Below are positions 9,961-18,535 of a DNA stretch of 64,000 bases, one piece after another. The stretch is from contig CAMYLV010000009.1 in the NCBI GenBank assembly GCA_947259495.1, positions 28,073-92,072 on the forward strand, in the 5' to 3' direction. Within the stretch, counting starts at the first letter, position 1. The number at the start of each line of letters is the position of its first letter. The stretch comes from an uncultured Desulfobacterales bacterium (GTDB taxonomy: Bacteria > Desulfobacterota > Desulfobacteria > Desulfobacterales > JAHEIW01). The position numbers were made by a program, and so were the translations under genes. The notes under the pieces are model-generated. The model saw only the letters and a list, made by a program, of their open reading frames with translations. It did no database searches and was not told the DNA's origin.

Positions 9961-10069
9961 CCCTGCAGCTTGCTGCAGGGTATCAAATTTGATTTAATCT
10001 TTTCCCCTCACCCTAACCCTCTCCCCAAGGAGAGGGAATCGGTGGGTGACCCTGTAGCGCGCTACAGGG
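9961..10069. repeat. Pair of related palindromes, REP-like
   Basis: 9961-9980 is CCCTGCAGC-TT-GCTGCAGGG (9-bp perfect arms). 10050-10069 is CCCTGTAGCGCGCTACAGGG, a perfect 20-bp palindrome. Between them lies CCCTCACCCTAACCCTCTCC with its own CTCTCCCC/AGAGGG pairing. The two outer palindromes share the CCCTGyAGC...GCTrCAGGG form. Position just after the alpha-2-macroglobulin stop suggests termination or a REP-type element. Confidence 0.7.
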
Positions 10070-10179
10070 AATTATCAATTTAAAGGACGGAAGGTGGGGG
10101 ATTTCACAAGGGCGGGTTGGGTGGATGGCCCATTACAGCTGTACCCGCTATCAGCCAATTTACGTTGAATATGAGCAGC

Positions 10180-10518
10180 TTAGAAGCGCGGCAGGTGCAG
10201 TTCGTCAATATGGTGTTTATTTTCCCTGACAAAATGATTGACGTAAGGCGGAACCACCTGCCGGTTCAAATAGTATTTAAAATCCGTATCTATTTTATCT
10301 TTGGAAACGGTGGCAACCGGCCAGTCCTCGGCAGATTTACAGAAAACATCATATTCGCTGTTTCCGGTCACGCGCGAAATTTTATACAGGTAAAACTCCA
10401 TTGAGTCCTGATGCTTCTGGATTTTTCGGGCATTTAATTTATACAGGGCTACCAGTCCCATCCCCGCCAGCAGGGCAATGCACACGCTGCCAATTACATT
10501 TATGATTTCAGTAAACAT
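10180..10518 (-). CDS. Hypothetical single-span membrane protein
   Basis: A 112-residue protein starting MFTEIINVIGSVCIALLAGM. The ATG at 10518 is preceded by GGAGAAAGATCG, an acceptable ribosome-binding site, so the longer open frame to 10644 is probably untranslated leader. One hydrophobic helix (about residues 5-27) is followed by a basic, then mixed soluble domain of about 80 residues with a YLNRQVVPPYVNHF segment. I do not recognise a family. The gene is isolated, and a dispersed repeat copy (10697-10805) sits upstream of it in the same orientation. Confidence 0.55.
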   Translation of the reverse strand: MFTEIINVIGSVCIALLAGMGLVALYKLNARKIQKHQDSMEFYLYKISRVTGNSEYDVFCKSAEDWPVATVSKDKIDTDFKYYLNRQVVPPYVNHFVRENKHHIDELHLPRF

Positions 10519-10696
10519 CGATCTTTCTCCGAAAAATTTTTTCCACAATAGATATCGGTAAAGTCGTCCGTGTTCCTTAGACCCATAAATGGGATAATTC
10601 AGCCCGGCAGCAGGATTATCCTGAACAAGGACGAATTCAGCCAAAATGCCGGGGGTATATGATAAGCACGAAGTAAAAATTGCAAATCACATGCCA

Positions 10697-10805
10697 TTAT
10701 AGTGGTTGTCAAAAAAACGTTGCGTTAATCCAACGTTTTTTTCTACAACCACTTATACCCCAATTCCGTAATTGGGTGGTTTTTAACCGGGTGCTTTGCA
10801 CCCGG
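10697..10805 (-). repeat. Dispersed repeat, copy 1 (long form)
   Basis: Read on the minus strand: a CGGGTGCAAAGCACCCGG hairpin, then CACCCAATTACGGAATTGGG, then the core hairpin (GTGGTTGTAGAAAAAAACGT pairing with AACGTTTTTTTGACAACCAC around a short loop), ending in TATAA. It shares this layout with copy 3 at 15271. It points toward the minus-strand gene that starts at 10518, about 180 bp away. Confidence 0.85.
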
Positions 10806-11105
10806 ATATCTTAAGCGCCAGATGTCCCTCACAAAGCTTTGCCGCATCGATGGTGGGGTCACCGCATCAGCAGTATTGTGGACTCCGCAAAATCCGTCAA
10901 ATTACAGTCCTTAATGCTACCCGGCAACGTCAGGATTTTGGCAGGATTGAATAAAATAGATCCAAAACCGACGTGGCGCTGCGATTCCAAATAAGCGTGC
11001 ATCGGTTGGACGGCTTGCCTGCGGCGTCTTTGATGCTTAAGATTTCCTCATCATTCAATCAAACAAATTAACGGGTGCAGGCTGCGCCCGATTTCATTTA
11101 ACGTA

Positions 11106-11212
11106 TTTCTGCCGCTTTTCATATTAATGTTCCGAATGGCGGAATTGCGGCATAAATAGTTGTAGAAAAAGAACGTTTTTATATCGGAACGTTTTTTTGA
11201 CAACCACTATAG
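11106..11212 (+). repeat. Dispersed repeat, copy 2
   Basis: Begins CTGCCGCTTTTCATATTAAT, continues with GTTCCG and GGCGGAATTGCGGCATAA, then the core hairpin (GTTGTAGAAAAAGAACG with AACGTTTTTTTGACAACCAC) and ends ACTATAG. Only 13 bases separate it from the GTG start of the permease at 11226. Confidence 0.85.
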
Positions 11213-11225
11213 AAGGACTTTTACC

Positions 11226-13586
11226 GTGACGCCGGAAATTGTACTGGTTTTGTCGATCCTGGCAATAGCGATCGTGTTTTTAATCAGCGAATGGATCCCG
11301 ATGGAGGTCACCGCTTTGCTGGCACTGGGCGCTGTGGCCTTGACCGGTCTGGTCACGCCGGTTGAAGCGCTCGCGGGTTTCAGCAACCCGGCGGTTATTA
11401 CGGTGTGGGCGGTCTTTATTCTCAGCGGCGGTTTGACCCGAACGGGTGTTGCCAATGTCATTGGTCGCTTTGTCCTACGCCTGGCGGGCGACAGTCAAAC
11501 GGTCATGGTCATCGTTATCATGCTAACAGCCGGGGTGATGTCGGCTATCATGAACAATGTGGCGGTTGCGGCTCTGATGCTGCCGGTGGTCATGGATATT
11601 GCCCGCCACACCGGCAGTCCGCCCTCCCGGCTGTTGATGCCGCTGGCATATGGTTCGCTGTTGGGCGGTCTTACCACGCAGATCGGCACCCCCCCCAACA
11701 TTCTGGTCACCGACGCCCTGCGCGATGCAGGACTCAAGCCCTACACCTTTTTTGATTTTACGCCCATCGGCCTGATCATCATGTTTGGCGGCATCGCCGT
11801 TATGACCTTTATCGGCCGTTACCTGCTGCCGCAGCGAGACGTCGCCAAAGATTCATCCCGCGCCAAGGGGGTCGACTGGCAGTCTCAAGACGATCCGGGA
11901 GAACAGCTGTTTAAAATCCGTATCCCGGCAGCCTCGAATCTGATCAACAAAACCCTGGCAGACAGCCGCATGGGATCGATCCTGGGCTGGAATGTTATCG
12001 GTATTACGCGCCATGAGCGCACCATCCTGGCGCCCGGGCCTTCCGATATTTTGCAGGCCAATGACCTGTTGACCGTTGAGGGCCGCATTGAAAATTTAGA
12101 TGACCTGAAAAGCTGGCAGCAGTTGATTGTTGAAGACCAAAAAATCGATATAACCGAACCGTATTCGGATGAGATCAAAATCGGTGAAGTCCGCGTGCCG
12201 CCCGCCTCCCGGTTTGTGGGCAAAACCCTGAATGTCATGGAGTTTCGCACTCAATTTGGTGCCAATGTGCTGGCCATTTACCGCAACGGCAGCACCAAAC
12301 GCACCCATCTGTCGGATGATCCCCTGCAGCCCCAGGATCGGCTGCTGGTGGCCGGTCATCAGGAGCGCCTGGAGGCGCTCAGGGAAACATCCGGATTCGA
12401 TCAATTTCGCTTTGTTCCCCGCCAGGAACTGATCGATGCTTATCATCTACATGAACGCCTGATGGTCATGCGGGTACCGCCGGACTCGCCGCTGGCTGGA
12501 AAATCACTCAAACACAGCCGTCTGGGAGATGCGCTGGGCAGCCGGGTCCTGGGGATCATGCGGGGAAACGATCCCATCGTCATGCCGGAGCCCCAGGAAG
12601 TCCTGCAGGCTGACGATCGGCTGGCGGTTGAAGGTCGTCTGCGGGATTTTGAAGAATTGCAGGAACTTGAAAAACTGCAAATTGAACGGCGCACCCGCCC
12701 GGATATTCAATCACTGGTTTCGGGAAATTTCGGCGTGGTGGAGGCTATCCTTTCCCCCCAGACAACTCTGGTGGGAAAAACCTTGCGCCAGTTGAATTTC
12801 CGTGAAAAATACGGTTTGAATGTTCTGGCCATCTGGCGCCGGGGCAACGCATTTCGGTCCGATCTGCGCGATATGGACCTGCGCTTCGGCGATGCTATCC
12901 TGCTACTGGGCCCGCGCGACAAACTCCAGCTGCTGGGCCGCGAGCCGGATTTTGTGGTTTTGACCGAAATGGCCCAGGAGGAATTACGGCTGGAGAAAAT
13001 AAAAATCTCCGTTTTTATCATGGTGGCGGTTCTATTTCCGGTCATCATGGGATGGGTACCCATCTACATCGCTGCGGTGGTGGGAGCCGCTTTGATGGTC
13101 CTTTGCGGCTGCCTGACTATGGAAGAGGCCTACCGGCAAATCGAGTGGAAGGCCGTATTTTTAATCGCCGGCATGTTGCCCCTGGGAACGGCCCTGGATC
13201 AAACCGGCGCCGCCCGGATGATCGCCGAAACAGTTGTCGCGCTGGTGGGTCCTTTTGGTCCTACAGCAGTGATGTTCGGCCTGGTGGCCTTGACTTTTGC
13301 GGCCACCTGTTTTGTTCCCACCGCCGCCCTGATCGTTCTGATGGCGCCCATCGTATTGAGCACCGCGGCCAACACGGGGATGTCTCCTTATGCGCTGCTG
13401 ATGGCGGTGGCCATGGCCGCCTCAGCCAGTTTTATGACCCCTATATCGCACCCGGCCAATATTCTGGTGATGGGGCCTGGGGGATATCGTTTTCTGGATT
13501 ATATCAAGGTCGGCGGTCTGCTGACCCTGGTCATTTTGCTGATCATCGTTTTTGTGCTACCCTATTTCTGGCCCCTGGCCGGCTGA
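11226..13586 (+). CDS. SLC13-type anion permease with internal RCK_C (TrkA-C) domains
   Basis: A 786-residue inner-membrane transporter. The first 200 residues hold the N-terminal permease half, with GFSNPAVITVWAVFILSGGL and the GGLTTQIGTPPNILVT re-entrant motif. About four consecutive RCK_C (TrkA-C) domains follow in residues 215-590, each with the LxVEGR or LLVAGxxERL ending. The second permease half (residues 595-786) repeats the loop motif as SFMTPISHPANILVMG. This is the SLC13 permease architecture with cytoplasmic RCK_C domains, members of which move sulfate or other anions with Na+; the substrate here is not determined. A sulfate role would fit a sulfate reducer but is inference. The GTG start is supported by AGAAGGA eight bases upstream. 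Confidence 0.88.
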   Translation: MTPEIVLVLSILAIAIVFLISEWIPMEVTALLALGAVALTGLVTPVEALAGFSNPAVITVWAVFILSGGLTRTGVANVIGRFVLRLAGDSQTVMVIVIMLTAGVMSAIMNNVAVAALMLPVVMDIARHTGSPPSRLLMPLAYGSLLGGLTTQIGTPPNILVTDALRDAGLKPYTFFDFTPIGLIIMFGGIAVMTFIGRYLLPQRDVAKDSSRAKGVDWQSQDDPGEQLFKIRIPAASNLINKTLADSRMGSILGWNVIGITRHERTILAPGPSDILQANDLLTVEGRIENLDDLKSWQQLIVEDQKIDITEPYSDEIKIGEVRVPPASRFVGKTLNVMEFRTQFGANVLAIYRNGSTKRTHLSDDPLQPQDRLLVAGHQERLEALRETSGFDQFRFVPRQELIDAYHLHERLMVMRVPPDSPLAGKSLKHSRLGDALGSRVLGIMRGNDPIVMPEPQEVLQADDRLAVEGRLRDFEELQELEKLQIERRTRPDIQSLVSGNFGVVEAILSPQTTLVGKTLRQLNFREKYGLNVLAIWRRGNAFRSDLRDMDLRFGDAILLLGPRDKLQLLGREPDFVVLTEMAQEELRLEKIKISVFIMVAVLFPVIMGWVPIYIAAVVGAALMVLCGCLTMEEAYRQIEWKAVFLIAGMLPLGTALDQTGAARMIAETVVALVGPFGPTAVMFGLVALTFAATCFVPTAALIVLMAPIVLSTAANTGMSPYALLMAVAMAASASFMTPISHPANILVMGPGGYRFLDYIKVGGLLTLVILLIIVFVLPYFWPLAG

Positions 13587-13670
13587 CAGTGATCAATCAA
13601 TGCAATCATAACACGCCGACCCCTTGTCGACGGGTCGTGTTGAAGGTCATCGCGTAAAGGAGGTGGCACA

Positions 13671-14915
13671 ATGGGTTATCTGATCGGAGAGACTCTCGTA
13701 TATCTGATATTGGCGGCGATCATCGGAGCCGCCATTGCCTGGTTACTGCGGGGGGTGGGCTGTCGCTCCAGTGAAAATCAGCTCAAGACGGAGCTTGAAC
13801 AAACCCGCAGCGCACTGGAAACTGCCGAAACCAACGGGCGTTCGCTTGAAAGCGCGCTCAACGAGCTGCGTGCTGAGATGGACAGTGAAGCCCGCAAACT
13901 TGAGGCCAGAATCAGGGGACTGGAAATCGAAAACGGCAAGCTCCAAGAGACACTCAGCGAACTGGAACCCCTGCCGGGCAGAGTTCAGGAGTGCGATACC
14001 ATCATCGGCCACTGGGAAAGAGATTTTCAAAACCTTCAACAGCAGAGTGAGAGCGAAATTGCCAAACTGCAAGATAAAATTGCCGGGCTGGAACCGTTGC
14101 AGGCGGAGCTGGAAAACTCTCAAAAAGCATATACGAAACTCAGCACTGAACTTCAGGCGTTACAAACCGTTGCACATCAGGAAAATCGAAAAGCACTACA
14201 AATTTCAAATCTGCAAAATGAGATTAAAAAATTGCAGTCCGTGTCGGCAAAGATAAAAGAGCGCGATACAACCGTGGAGCACCTCCAAAGCCAGTTGCGC
14301 TCCCAAGCCAAAACCAAGGATGAAGAAATTGCACGCCTGCAAAAGGAGCTACAAACGCAGCACCGCAGCCGGCGGAAAAAAATTGACGCACTTGCTGAAA
14401 GGCTAACTAAAATCGAGCACCTGCCGCAAACCCTGGCCGAGCGCCAGCAGAAAATTACCCGTTTGCAGGAACAGCTGGGCAATGTGGAGCAACAAAAAAA
14501 CCAGGAGCTGAGCGTGCTCAAGGCTAAAATCAAAACGCTTGAGCCCTTTAAGGCGGCAGCTCAAGAACACAGCCGCGAGGTCGATCAGCTCAAACAACAG
14601 CTGGCAGCCGGCAAAAGCCGGGCAAAACCCGCTGCCGGTGCAACAAAATCAGGCAAGCGTCCCCGGAAAAAGCAATTGTACACACCGCCGAAAGAAAAAG
14701 ATGATCTCAAGCTCATCTATGGCATTGGTCCGGTAATGGAGCGGACCCTAAACAAACTGGGGGTGACTTCCTTTCAGCAGATAGCCAAATTTTCCCGCAA
14801 AGATATCGAACGCGTCGCCGGGGCGCTGCAATCCTTTCCAGATCGCATCATGCGCGATAACTGGGTCGGAGGTGCCAAAAAAGAATATCGCAAAAAATAC
14901 GGTAAAACGCTTTAG
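13671..14915 (+). CDS. Membrane-anchored coiled-coil protein with C-terminal helix-hairpin-helix
   Basis: The 414-residue protein has an N-terminal hydrophobic helix (about residues 5-25) and a very long heptad-rich coiled coil (about residues 33-320, rich in E, Q, K and L with repeated LQ and KL pairs). A basic linker (PAAGATKSGKRPRKKQ) leads to a C-terminal helix-hairpin-helix module starting LIYGIGPVMERTLNKLGVTS and continuing with IAKFSRKDIERVAGAL. This C-terminal type occurs in many bacterial proteins as a presumed nucleic-acid or protein-binding unit (LKGIGP...). The start has a near-perfect AAAGGAGGTGGCACA site. It lies 84 bp after the permease and could be co-transcribed with it. Role unknown; linking membrane to DNA is only a guess. 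Confidence 0.75.
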   Translation: MGYLIGETLVYLILAAIIGAAIAWLLRGVGCRSSENQLKTELEQTRSALETAETNGRSLESALNELRAEMDSEARKLEARIRGLEIENGKLQETLSELEPLPGRVQECDTIIGHWERDFQNLQQQSESEIAKLQDKIAGLEPLQAELENSQKAYTKLSTELQALQTVAHQENRKALQISNLQNEIKKLQSVSAKIKERDTTVEHLQSQLRSQAKTKDEEIARLQKELQTQHRSRRKKIDALAERLTKIEHLPQTLAERQQKITRLQEQLGNVEQQKNQELSVLKAKIKTLEPFKAAAQEHSREVDQLKQQLAAGKSRAKPAAGATKSGKRPRKKQLYTPPKEKDDLKLIYGIGPVMERTLNKLGVTSFQQIAKFSRKDIERVAGALQSFPDRIMRDNWVGGAKKEYRKKYGKTL

Positions 14916-15120
14916 CAGATTTGGATAATTAGGATGGGATGGGGGTGTCAGGGAAAAGATCACCTCGCGGAGTCAATGTCAATTAAGAAAATGTAAAGGG
15001 GGATATACTGACCCGAACCAGAGACAAAAGCAGAATTGGCATAGGACTCATGTATAAGGCGTCGGCTTCCTGTTATATACTTTCCTCCATCCGGAAAAGA
15101 TTATCCCCCCCTGAAGGCCA

Positions 15121-15195
15121 CATGCTGTTTGACATGGTTTTAAGCACCTTATCGGATGATAAGCGCTCGTGGCTTAAAACAGCCATGGCAGCATG
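15121..15195. repeat. Long imperfect inverted repeat, possible structured RNA
   Basis: Arms of about 27 bases (beginning CATGCTG..., with TTTTAAGCAC pairing GTGGCTTAAAA) pair with small mismatches. The inner loop itself contains CTTATC-GGAT-GATAAG, a perfect 6-bp stem. It does not have a T-run, so it is not an obvious terminator. It could be a small RNA, a cruciform or an element end. Confidence 0.55.
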
Positions 15196-15270
15196 GATTT
15201 CCCCTTAAGAAAAACCAGTGATTTGCCGATATTATTGCAGGCAAAAAGCCAGGGAGATTTTTCGATAATT

Positions 15271-15378
15271 CGGGTGCAAAGCACCCGGTTTGAAAACACC
15301 CAAATACGGAATTGGGGTATTAGTGGTTGTAGAAAAAAACGTTGGACTAACAGAACGTTTTTCTGACAAACACTATAA
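15271..15378 (+). repeat. Dispersed repeat, copy 3 (long form)
   Basis: Carries CGGGTGCAAAGCACCCGG, then CACCCAAATACGGAATTGGG, then the core hairpin ending TCTGACAAACACTATAA. Closely matches copy 1 over its whole length, in the opposite orientation. Ends 19 bases before the HTH gene start. Confidence 0.85.
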
Positions 15379-15397
15379 AGGACTGCAGGTGGAATTT

Positions 15398-15679
15398 ATG
15401 ATTAATGATCACATCGTACAGCGCAGAAGCGGTGAAGATCGGCGTAAAAAACACGACAGACGCAGCGGTTTTGACCGACGTACCGGGAGCTTTGCCAAAG
15501 GATTTGATGAAAATGGCCAGGAAAACGTCTATACCACCAAAGAGGCCTGTGAATATCTTAAGATTTCGCGCCCCACCTATCTCAAGTACATTGCGGAAGG
15601 CCGCCTCAGAGCCATTAAAGTCGGCCGCGGTTGGCGCACGCTCAAAACCGAACTGGACCGGTTTTTACGCGGAGACTAA
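15398..15679 (+). CDS. Small excisionase/MerR-type HTH protein
   Basis: A 93-residue protein starting MINDHIVQRRSGEDRR. The N-terminus is a run of charged GxDRR-type repeats (RRSGEDRR, DRRSGFDRRTG), a motif seen in signalling proteins of this group. Residues about 43-93 form a helix-turn-helix of the excisionase (HTH_17) kind: VYTTKEACEYLKISRPTYLK then YIAEGRLRAIKVGRGWR. The start at 15398 is chosen because the frame upstream is dispersed-repeat sequence and GCAGGTGG lies five bases before this ATG. It probably binds DNA; no integrase or phage gene is near, so a local regulator is more likely than a true excisionase. Confidence 0.75.
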   Translation: MINDHIVQRRSGEDRRKKHDRRSGFDRRTGSFAKGFDENGQENVYTTKEACEYLKISRPTYLKYIAEGRLRAIKVGRGWRTLKTELDRFLRGD

Positions 15680-15690
15680 ATCTTTTCTAC

Positions 15691-16110
15691 TTAATTCATA
15701 AAGCCGCCGCTACCGCCGGAAACTTTACTTTCGCTTACTTTTCGAACGATACCGCTTTTTTCAAAATAGACATATAAATTGCAATTTTTTTTATCAATTG
15801 AAACCCGACCCGCACCCAGCCGGTCTTTACTGAATGACTTGAAAGCAGACCCGCCGCTGCTGCCGCTGGGCGAGGTGACTTTATAAGTATACTTCCACAG
15901 TTCGCCTTTATTTAGCGCACCTTCAACCTTGTCGGGATCGCCGATGAGTTGCTTCACATCTTCTTTGGTCGACTTGCCCTGCTGAATCTGACCAATAATC
16001 TTGGGATCGCACACATCGCTGTTACCGCTAGCTGAACGGGCAAAATCGGGCAAAACTATTGCCATTGTAAATAGACAAACCGTCAGGGCGGTTATATATT
16101 TACCATTCAT
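15691..16110 (-). CDS. Exported BamE/SmpA-OmlA-like small protein
   Basis: The 139-residue protein starts with a signal peptide (MNGKYITALTVCLFTMAIVLPDFARSAS) behind a strong AAAGGAGGATAAAAT site. The mature part (CDPKIIGQIQQGKSTKEDVKQLIGDPDKVEG) has the KSTKEDVxxLxGxPxxV pattern of the BamE (SmpA/OmlA) fold, which in true BamE supports outer-membrane protein insertion. There is no lipobox and a Gly/Ser-rich tail is present, so this is a BamE-like domain protein rather than BamE itself. It faces the HTH gene tail to tail, with 11 bases between the two. Confidence 0.65.
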   Translation of the reverse strand: MNGKYITALTVCLFTMAIVLPDFARSASGNSDVCDPKIIGQIQQGKSTKEDVKQLIGDPDKVEGALNKGELWKYTYKVTSPSGSSGGSAFKSFSKDRLGAGRVSIDKKNCNLYVYFEKSGIVRKVSESKVSGGSGGFMN

Positions 16111-16293
16111 ATTTTATCCTCCTTTCCACAAACGGCAAAGGAAACTGAGAACCAGATGATGATTTTTGTGGTTAAAGATAATTCCCTAATTTTGATTGAC
16201 AACCCCGAGCTTGAAATAAGCGTTGACAGATGACATCAAACATATTGACTTTGACAGCCATACCGGAGACATAAAAGCCGCAGGAGACAAAAA

Positions 16294-17202
16294 TTGAAAC
16301 CCATAAAATTGGCAACCATGGATTGCCAACAGGTCTGTGAAGAGATCGGTGATTTTGTCATCGAAATGGTGCTGACGACCGCTTCCAGCGGGTGTGTGAT
16401 CGGATTGTCGGGTGGCGTCGATTCGAGCACGGCGGCAGCGCTGATCAAAACCGGTTTTGATCGCCATAATGCCAAACTTGCAAAAGATCAGCCGGCGCAT
16501 GAGTTGGTGGGCTATATCTTGCCGTCAAGCATCAATGCGACCCGGGACGAAACCGACGCCGCTTCGGTGGCCGAACATCTGGGGTTGCGTTATGAAATTC
16601 ACAACATCGAAGGCCTGCTGGAACCTTTCAAGTTAACCAATCCGGAAGCATTTGATGATAAATTCCATAAAGGCAATATGATCTCCAGGATCCGGGCCAA
16701 CGTTTTGTCAACCAAAGCAGCGACAGAAAATAAAATTTTAGCCGGCACCGGCAACCGCGATGAAGATTTCGGCATCGGTTATTACACCCTTTTCGGGGAC
16801 GGGGCCGTGCACCTCAGCCCCATCGCCGGTTTACCCAAACGGCTTGTACGTGAAATGGCCGCCTTCCTGGGGCTGGACAAACAGATCATCCACCGCGAAC
16901 CGACTGCCGGTTTGGAACCGGGCCAGAGCGATTTTAAAGACCTGGGATATGATTATGATGTGGTTGAAATGATCACCGAGGGCCTTGAGCAGGGGTTTTC
17001 CAAAGAGGTGCTGATCAAACACACGCAAATTGCCCCGCTGGTCAAGCGACAAATCAAGCAATACCAATCGCTTTACGGCGATGAAAAGTTGCCTTCCGTG
17101 GTAGCCGTAGTGGAAGATGTGATCAAGCGGCATCAGCAGGCCAAAGGCAAAATGAAAATTATCCATCCGCCCAAACCCAAAATCACATTGACATACGATT
17201 GA
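16294..17202 (+). CDS. nadE: NAD synthetase, ammonia-dependent type
   Basis: Makes NAD+ from deamido-NAD+ with ATP and ammonia in the cytosol. The 302-residue protein has the PP-loop ATPase motif LSGGVDSSTAA (residues 38-48), the TKAATENKILAGTGNRDEDFG segment of the family, and YYTLFGDGAVHLSPIAGLPK. There is no N-terminal nitrilase domain, so free ammonia is the likely amide source. The TTG at 16294 is preferred over ATG 16318 because AGGAGA lies six bases before it. It stands alone between a divergent BamE-like gene and dispersed-repeat copy 4. Confidence 0.9.
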   Translation: MKPIKLATMDCQQVCEEIGDFVIEMVLTTASSGCVIGLSGGVDSSTAAALIKTGFDRHNAKLAKDQPAHELVGYILPSSINATRDETDAASVAEHLGLRYEIHNIEGLLEPFKLTNPEAFDDKFHKGNMISRIRANVLSTKAATENKILAGTGNRDEDFGIGYYTLFGDGAVHLSPIAGLPKRLVREMAAFLGLDKQIIHREPTAGLEPGQSDFKDLGYDYDVVEMITEGLEQGFSKEVLIKHTQIAPLVKRQIKQYQSLYGDEKLPSVVAVVEDVIKRHQQAKGKMKIIHPPKPKITLTYD

Positions 17203-17227
17203 TCAATTTTTGCTTTTCTCTAAATAA

Positions 17228-17332
17228 TTTATACCGCTTTTCATAATAGTGTCCCGATTCACGGAATTGCGGCATAAGGGGTTGTAGAAAAAACGTTTGA
17301 ATATCGGAACGTTTTTTTGACAACCACTATAA
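17228..17332 (+). repeat. Dispersed repeat, copy 4
   Basis: Starts TTTATACCGCTTTTCATAAT, then GTGTCCCG and CACGGAATTGCGGCATAA, then the core hairpin (GGTTGTAGAAAAAACGTTTG with AACGTTTTTTTGACAACCAC), ending ACTATAAC. Lies 33 bases before the start at 17366. Confidence 0.88.
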
Positions 17333-17365
17333 CACCCAAAAAAGACCATAGATGAGGGGAGAAAA

Positions 17366-17848
17366 ATGTCTGAAGATGCCTTGCGCAAGCAATTATATGG
17401 ATCATTTAAAAACCGCGCCATGATGTACTGGCACATTTTTGAAGCACTGAAGATAGAAGTCGGCGAACAAAAAGCCACCGAGATCATAAACCGCGGGATA
17501 TACAACCGCGGCCTGGAAATCGGCAAGCCGTTCAAAAAATTCGCGCCCGCTGACCTGCACGGATTAAAACATGCCTTTTTCGATTTTATTCCCGATGGGG
17601 GCAAAATGTTTGATCCCGAAGTGTTGAAATGTGATGAGAGCGGCCTGGTCATTAAGATGCGCCGCTGCCCCCTGAAAGAGGTCTGGCAGAATGCGGGGTT
17701 AAGGGATAGCGACATTGCCAAGATGTGTGATATGGCGGGCATTGTTGATAAAGGCACCTTCGAAGGTGCCGGGTTTGGCTTTTCAGCTGAAACCTGGGCG
17801 CCGGGACAGCAAGGGTGCTGCCTGCTAAAAATTAGGCCTGGAAAATAA
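17366..17848 (+). CDS. L-2-amino-thiazoline-4-carboxylate hydrolase family protein
   Basis: The 160-residue cytosolic protein matches the ATC hydrolase family by its C-terminal half: CPLKEVWQNAGLRDSDIAKM, then CDMAGIVDKGTFEGAGFGFS and a GCCLLKIRPG ending, with conserved Cys and acidic residues. Characterised ATC hydrolases open the thiazoline ring on the way to cysteine; many homologues in anaerobes have unknown substrates, so the reaction here is not assured. The start has a GGGGAGAAAA site. It is a single-gene unit that begins right after repeat copy 4. Confidence 0.75.
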   Translation: MSEDALRKQLYGSFKNRAMMYWHIFEALKIEVGEQKATEIINRGIYNRGLEIGKPFKKFAPADLHGLKHAFFDFIPDGGKMFDPEVLKCDESGLVIKMRRCPLKEVWQNAGLRDSDIAKMCDMAGIVDKGTFEGAGFGFSAETWAPGQQGCCLLKIRPGK

Positions 17849-18049
17849 AGCATCCAGACGGCTTTTCATGATCATGACGGAAAAAAAAGCTAAAGTTAAC
17901 CGTAATATGGCAGATAATAATATCGGGGGATTTGTGACTTTCTGGCGCGGTAATGCCGTCCGCAAAATCCAAATTGCCCCCTTATCAGCGTACAGTCCAG
18001 CATTCGGACAATCGATCCGTTCATAATTGCCCGGCCTTGGGGGGCTTAG

Positions 18050-18415
18050 ATGCGTAAGAGTCTTTACCGTTTGGTCTTGATGTTGGTCATTGTCAGTTTC
18101 ACCTGCCTGATTGGCGGCTGTAATTCAATTCCGGTTCCGGAAGAAAAAAAATCTTATATCGGAACATGGGAAGGTGTCGGCTTTCACCTGACCATAAGCG
18201 ACAATGGCGGCGTTAATTACCGGCGGGTAAATGGAAAACGTTCAACCAAGGTCTCCGGTCCCCTGAAAAATTTTGCGGGGGATGATTTCATTGTCGGTGT
18301 GCTGTTTTTCACTACAACCTTTGAGGTGCATAAGCCGCCATACCTGGATGGCGACGACTGGTTCATGGTGGTCGACGGCGTTGAATTGAGAAAAGTTGCC
18401 GGACCGATTACCTGA
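18050..18415 (+). CDS. Small lipoprotein, unknown function
   Basis: A 121-residue protein with a lipoprotein signal ending LIGGC (about residue 25), preceded by a GGGGGG ribosome-binding site. The mature part (YIGTWEGVGFHLTISDNGGV) looks like a small beta-barrel or lipocalin-like fold (GTWEG opening, alternating hydrophobic strands). I do not recognise a named family. It is followed by a second short lipoprotein gene separated by repeat copy 5. Confidence 0.6.
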   Translation: MRKSLYRLVLMLVIVSFTCLIGGCNSIPVPEEKKSYIGTWEGVGFHLTISDNGGVNYRRVNGKRSTKVSGPLKNFAGDDFIVGVLFFTTTFEVHKPPYLDGDDWFMVVDGVELRKVAGPIT

Positions 18416-18450
18416 ACCTTTTTAATAAGCGCTTCACCCTCCACTTTTAG

Positions 18451-18504
18451 AGATTGTAAAAAAAACATTGTGGTATTCAAACGTTTTTTTTACAACCACT
18501 ATAA
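18451..18504 (+). repeat. Dispersed repeat, copy 5 (core hairpin only)
   Basis: Only the core hairpin is present: GATTGTAAAAAAAACATTGT pairing with AAACGTTTTTTTTACAACCA, ending ACTATAA. The upstream module seen in other copies is missing. Ends 31 bases before the lipoprotein start at 18536. Confidence 0.8.
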
Positions 18505-18535
18505 ACGCCTTCGAAAATAGTAAAGGAGTTGAAGC

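Larger units (their letters stand above)
10519..11225. other. Non-coding block bracketed by inverted repeat copies
   Basis: No gene is visible here apart from the leader of the minus-strand gene. The block 10697-11212 begins and ends with opposite-facing copies of the dispersed repeat, whose outermost sequences (TATAGTGGTTGTCAAAAAAA and its complement) form terminal inverted repeats. The interior of about 300 bp has no ORF of note and no transposase. Confidence 0.6.
14916..15397. other. 480-bp non-coding region before the small HTH gene
   Basis: No gene seen on either strand. It contains the long imperfect hairpin at 15121-15195 and dispersed-repeat copy 3 at 15271-15378. An ORF reading through the repeat into the HTH gene exists but its upstream part is repeat sequence. 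Confidence 0.6.

Noticed and set aside
17314..17333. TTGACA...TATAAC in the dispersed repeat as a promoter
   Set aside because: The spacing between the two boxes is only about five bases; no -35 box with normal spacing is present in the other copies. It is part of the hairpin arm and end.
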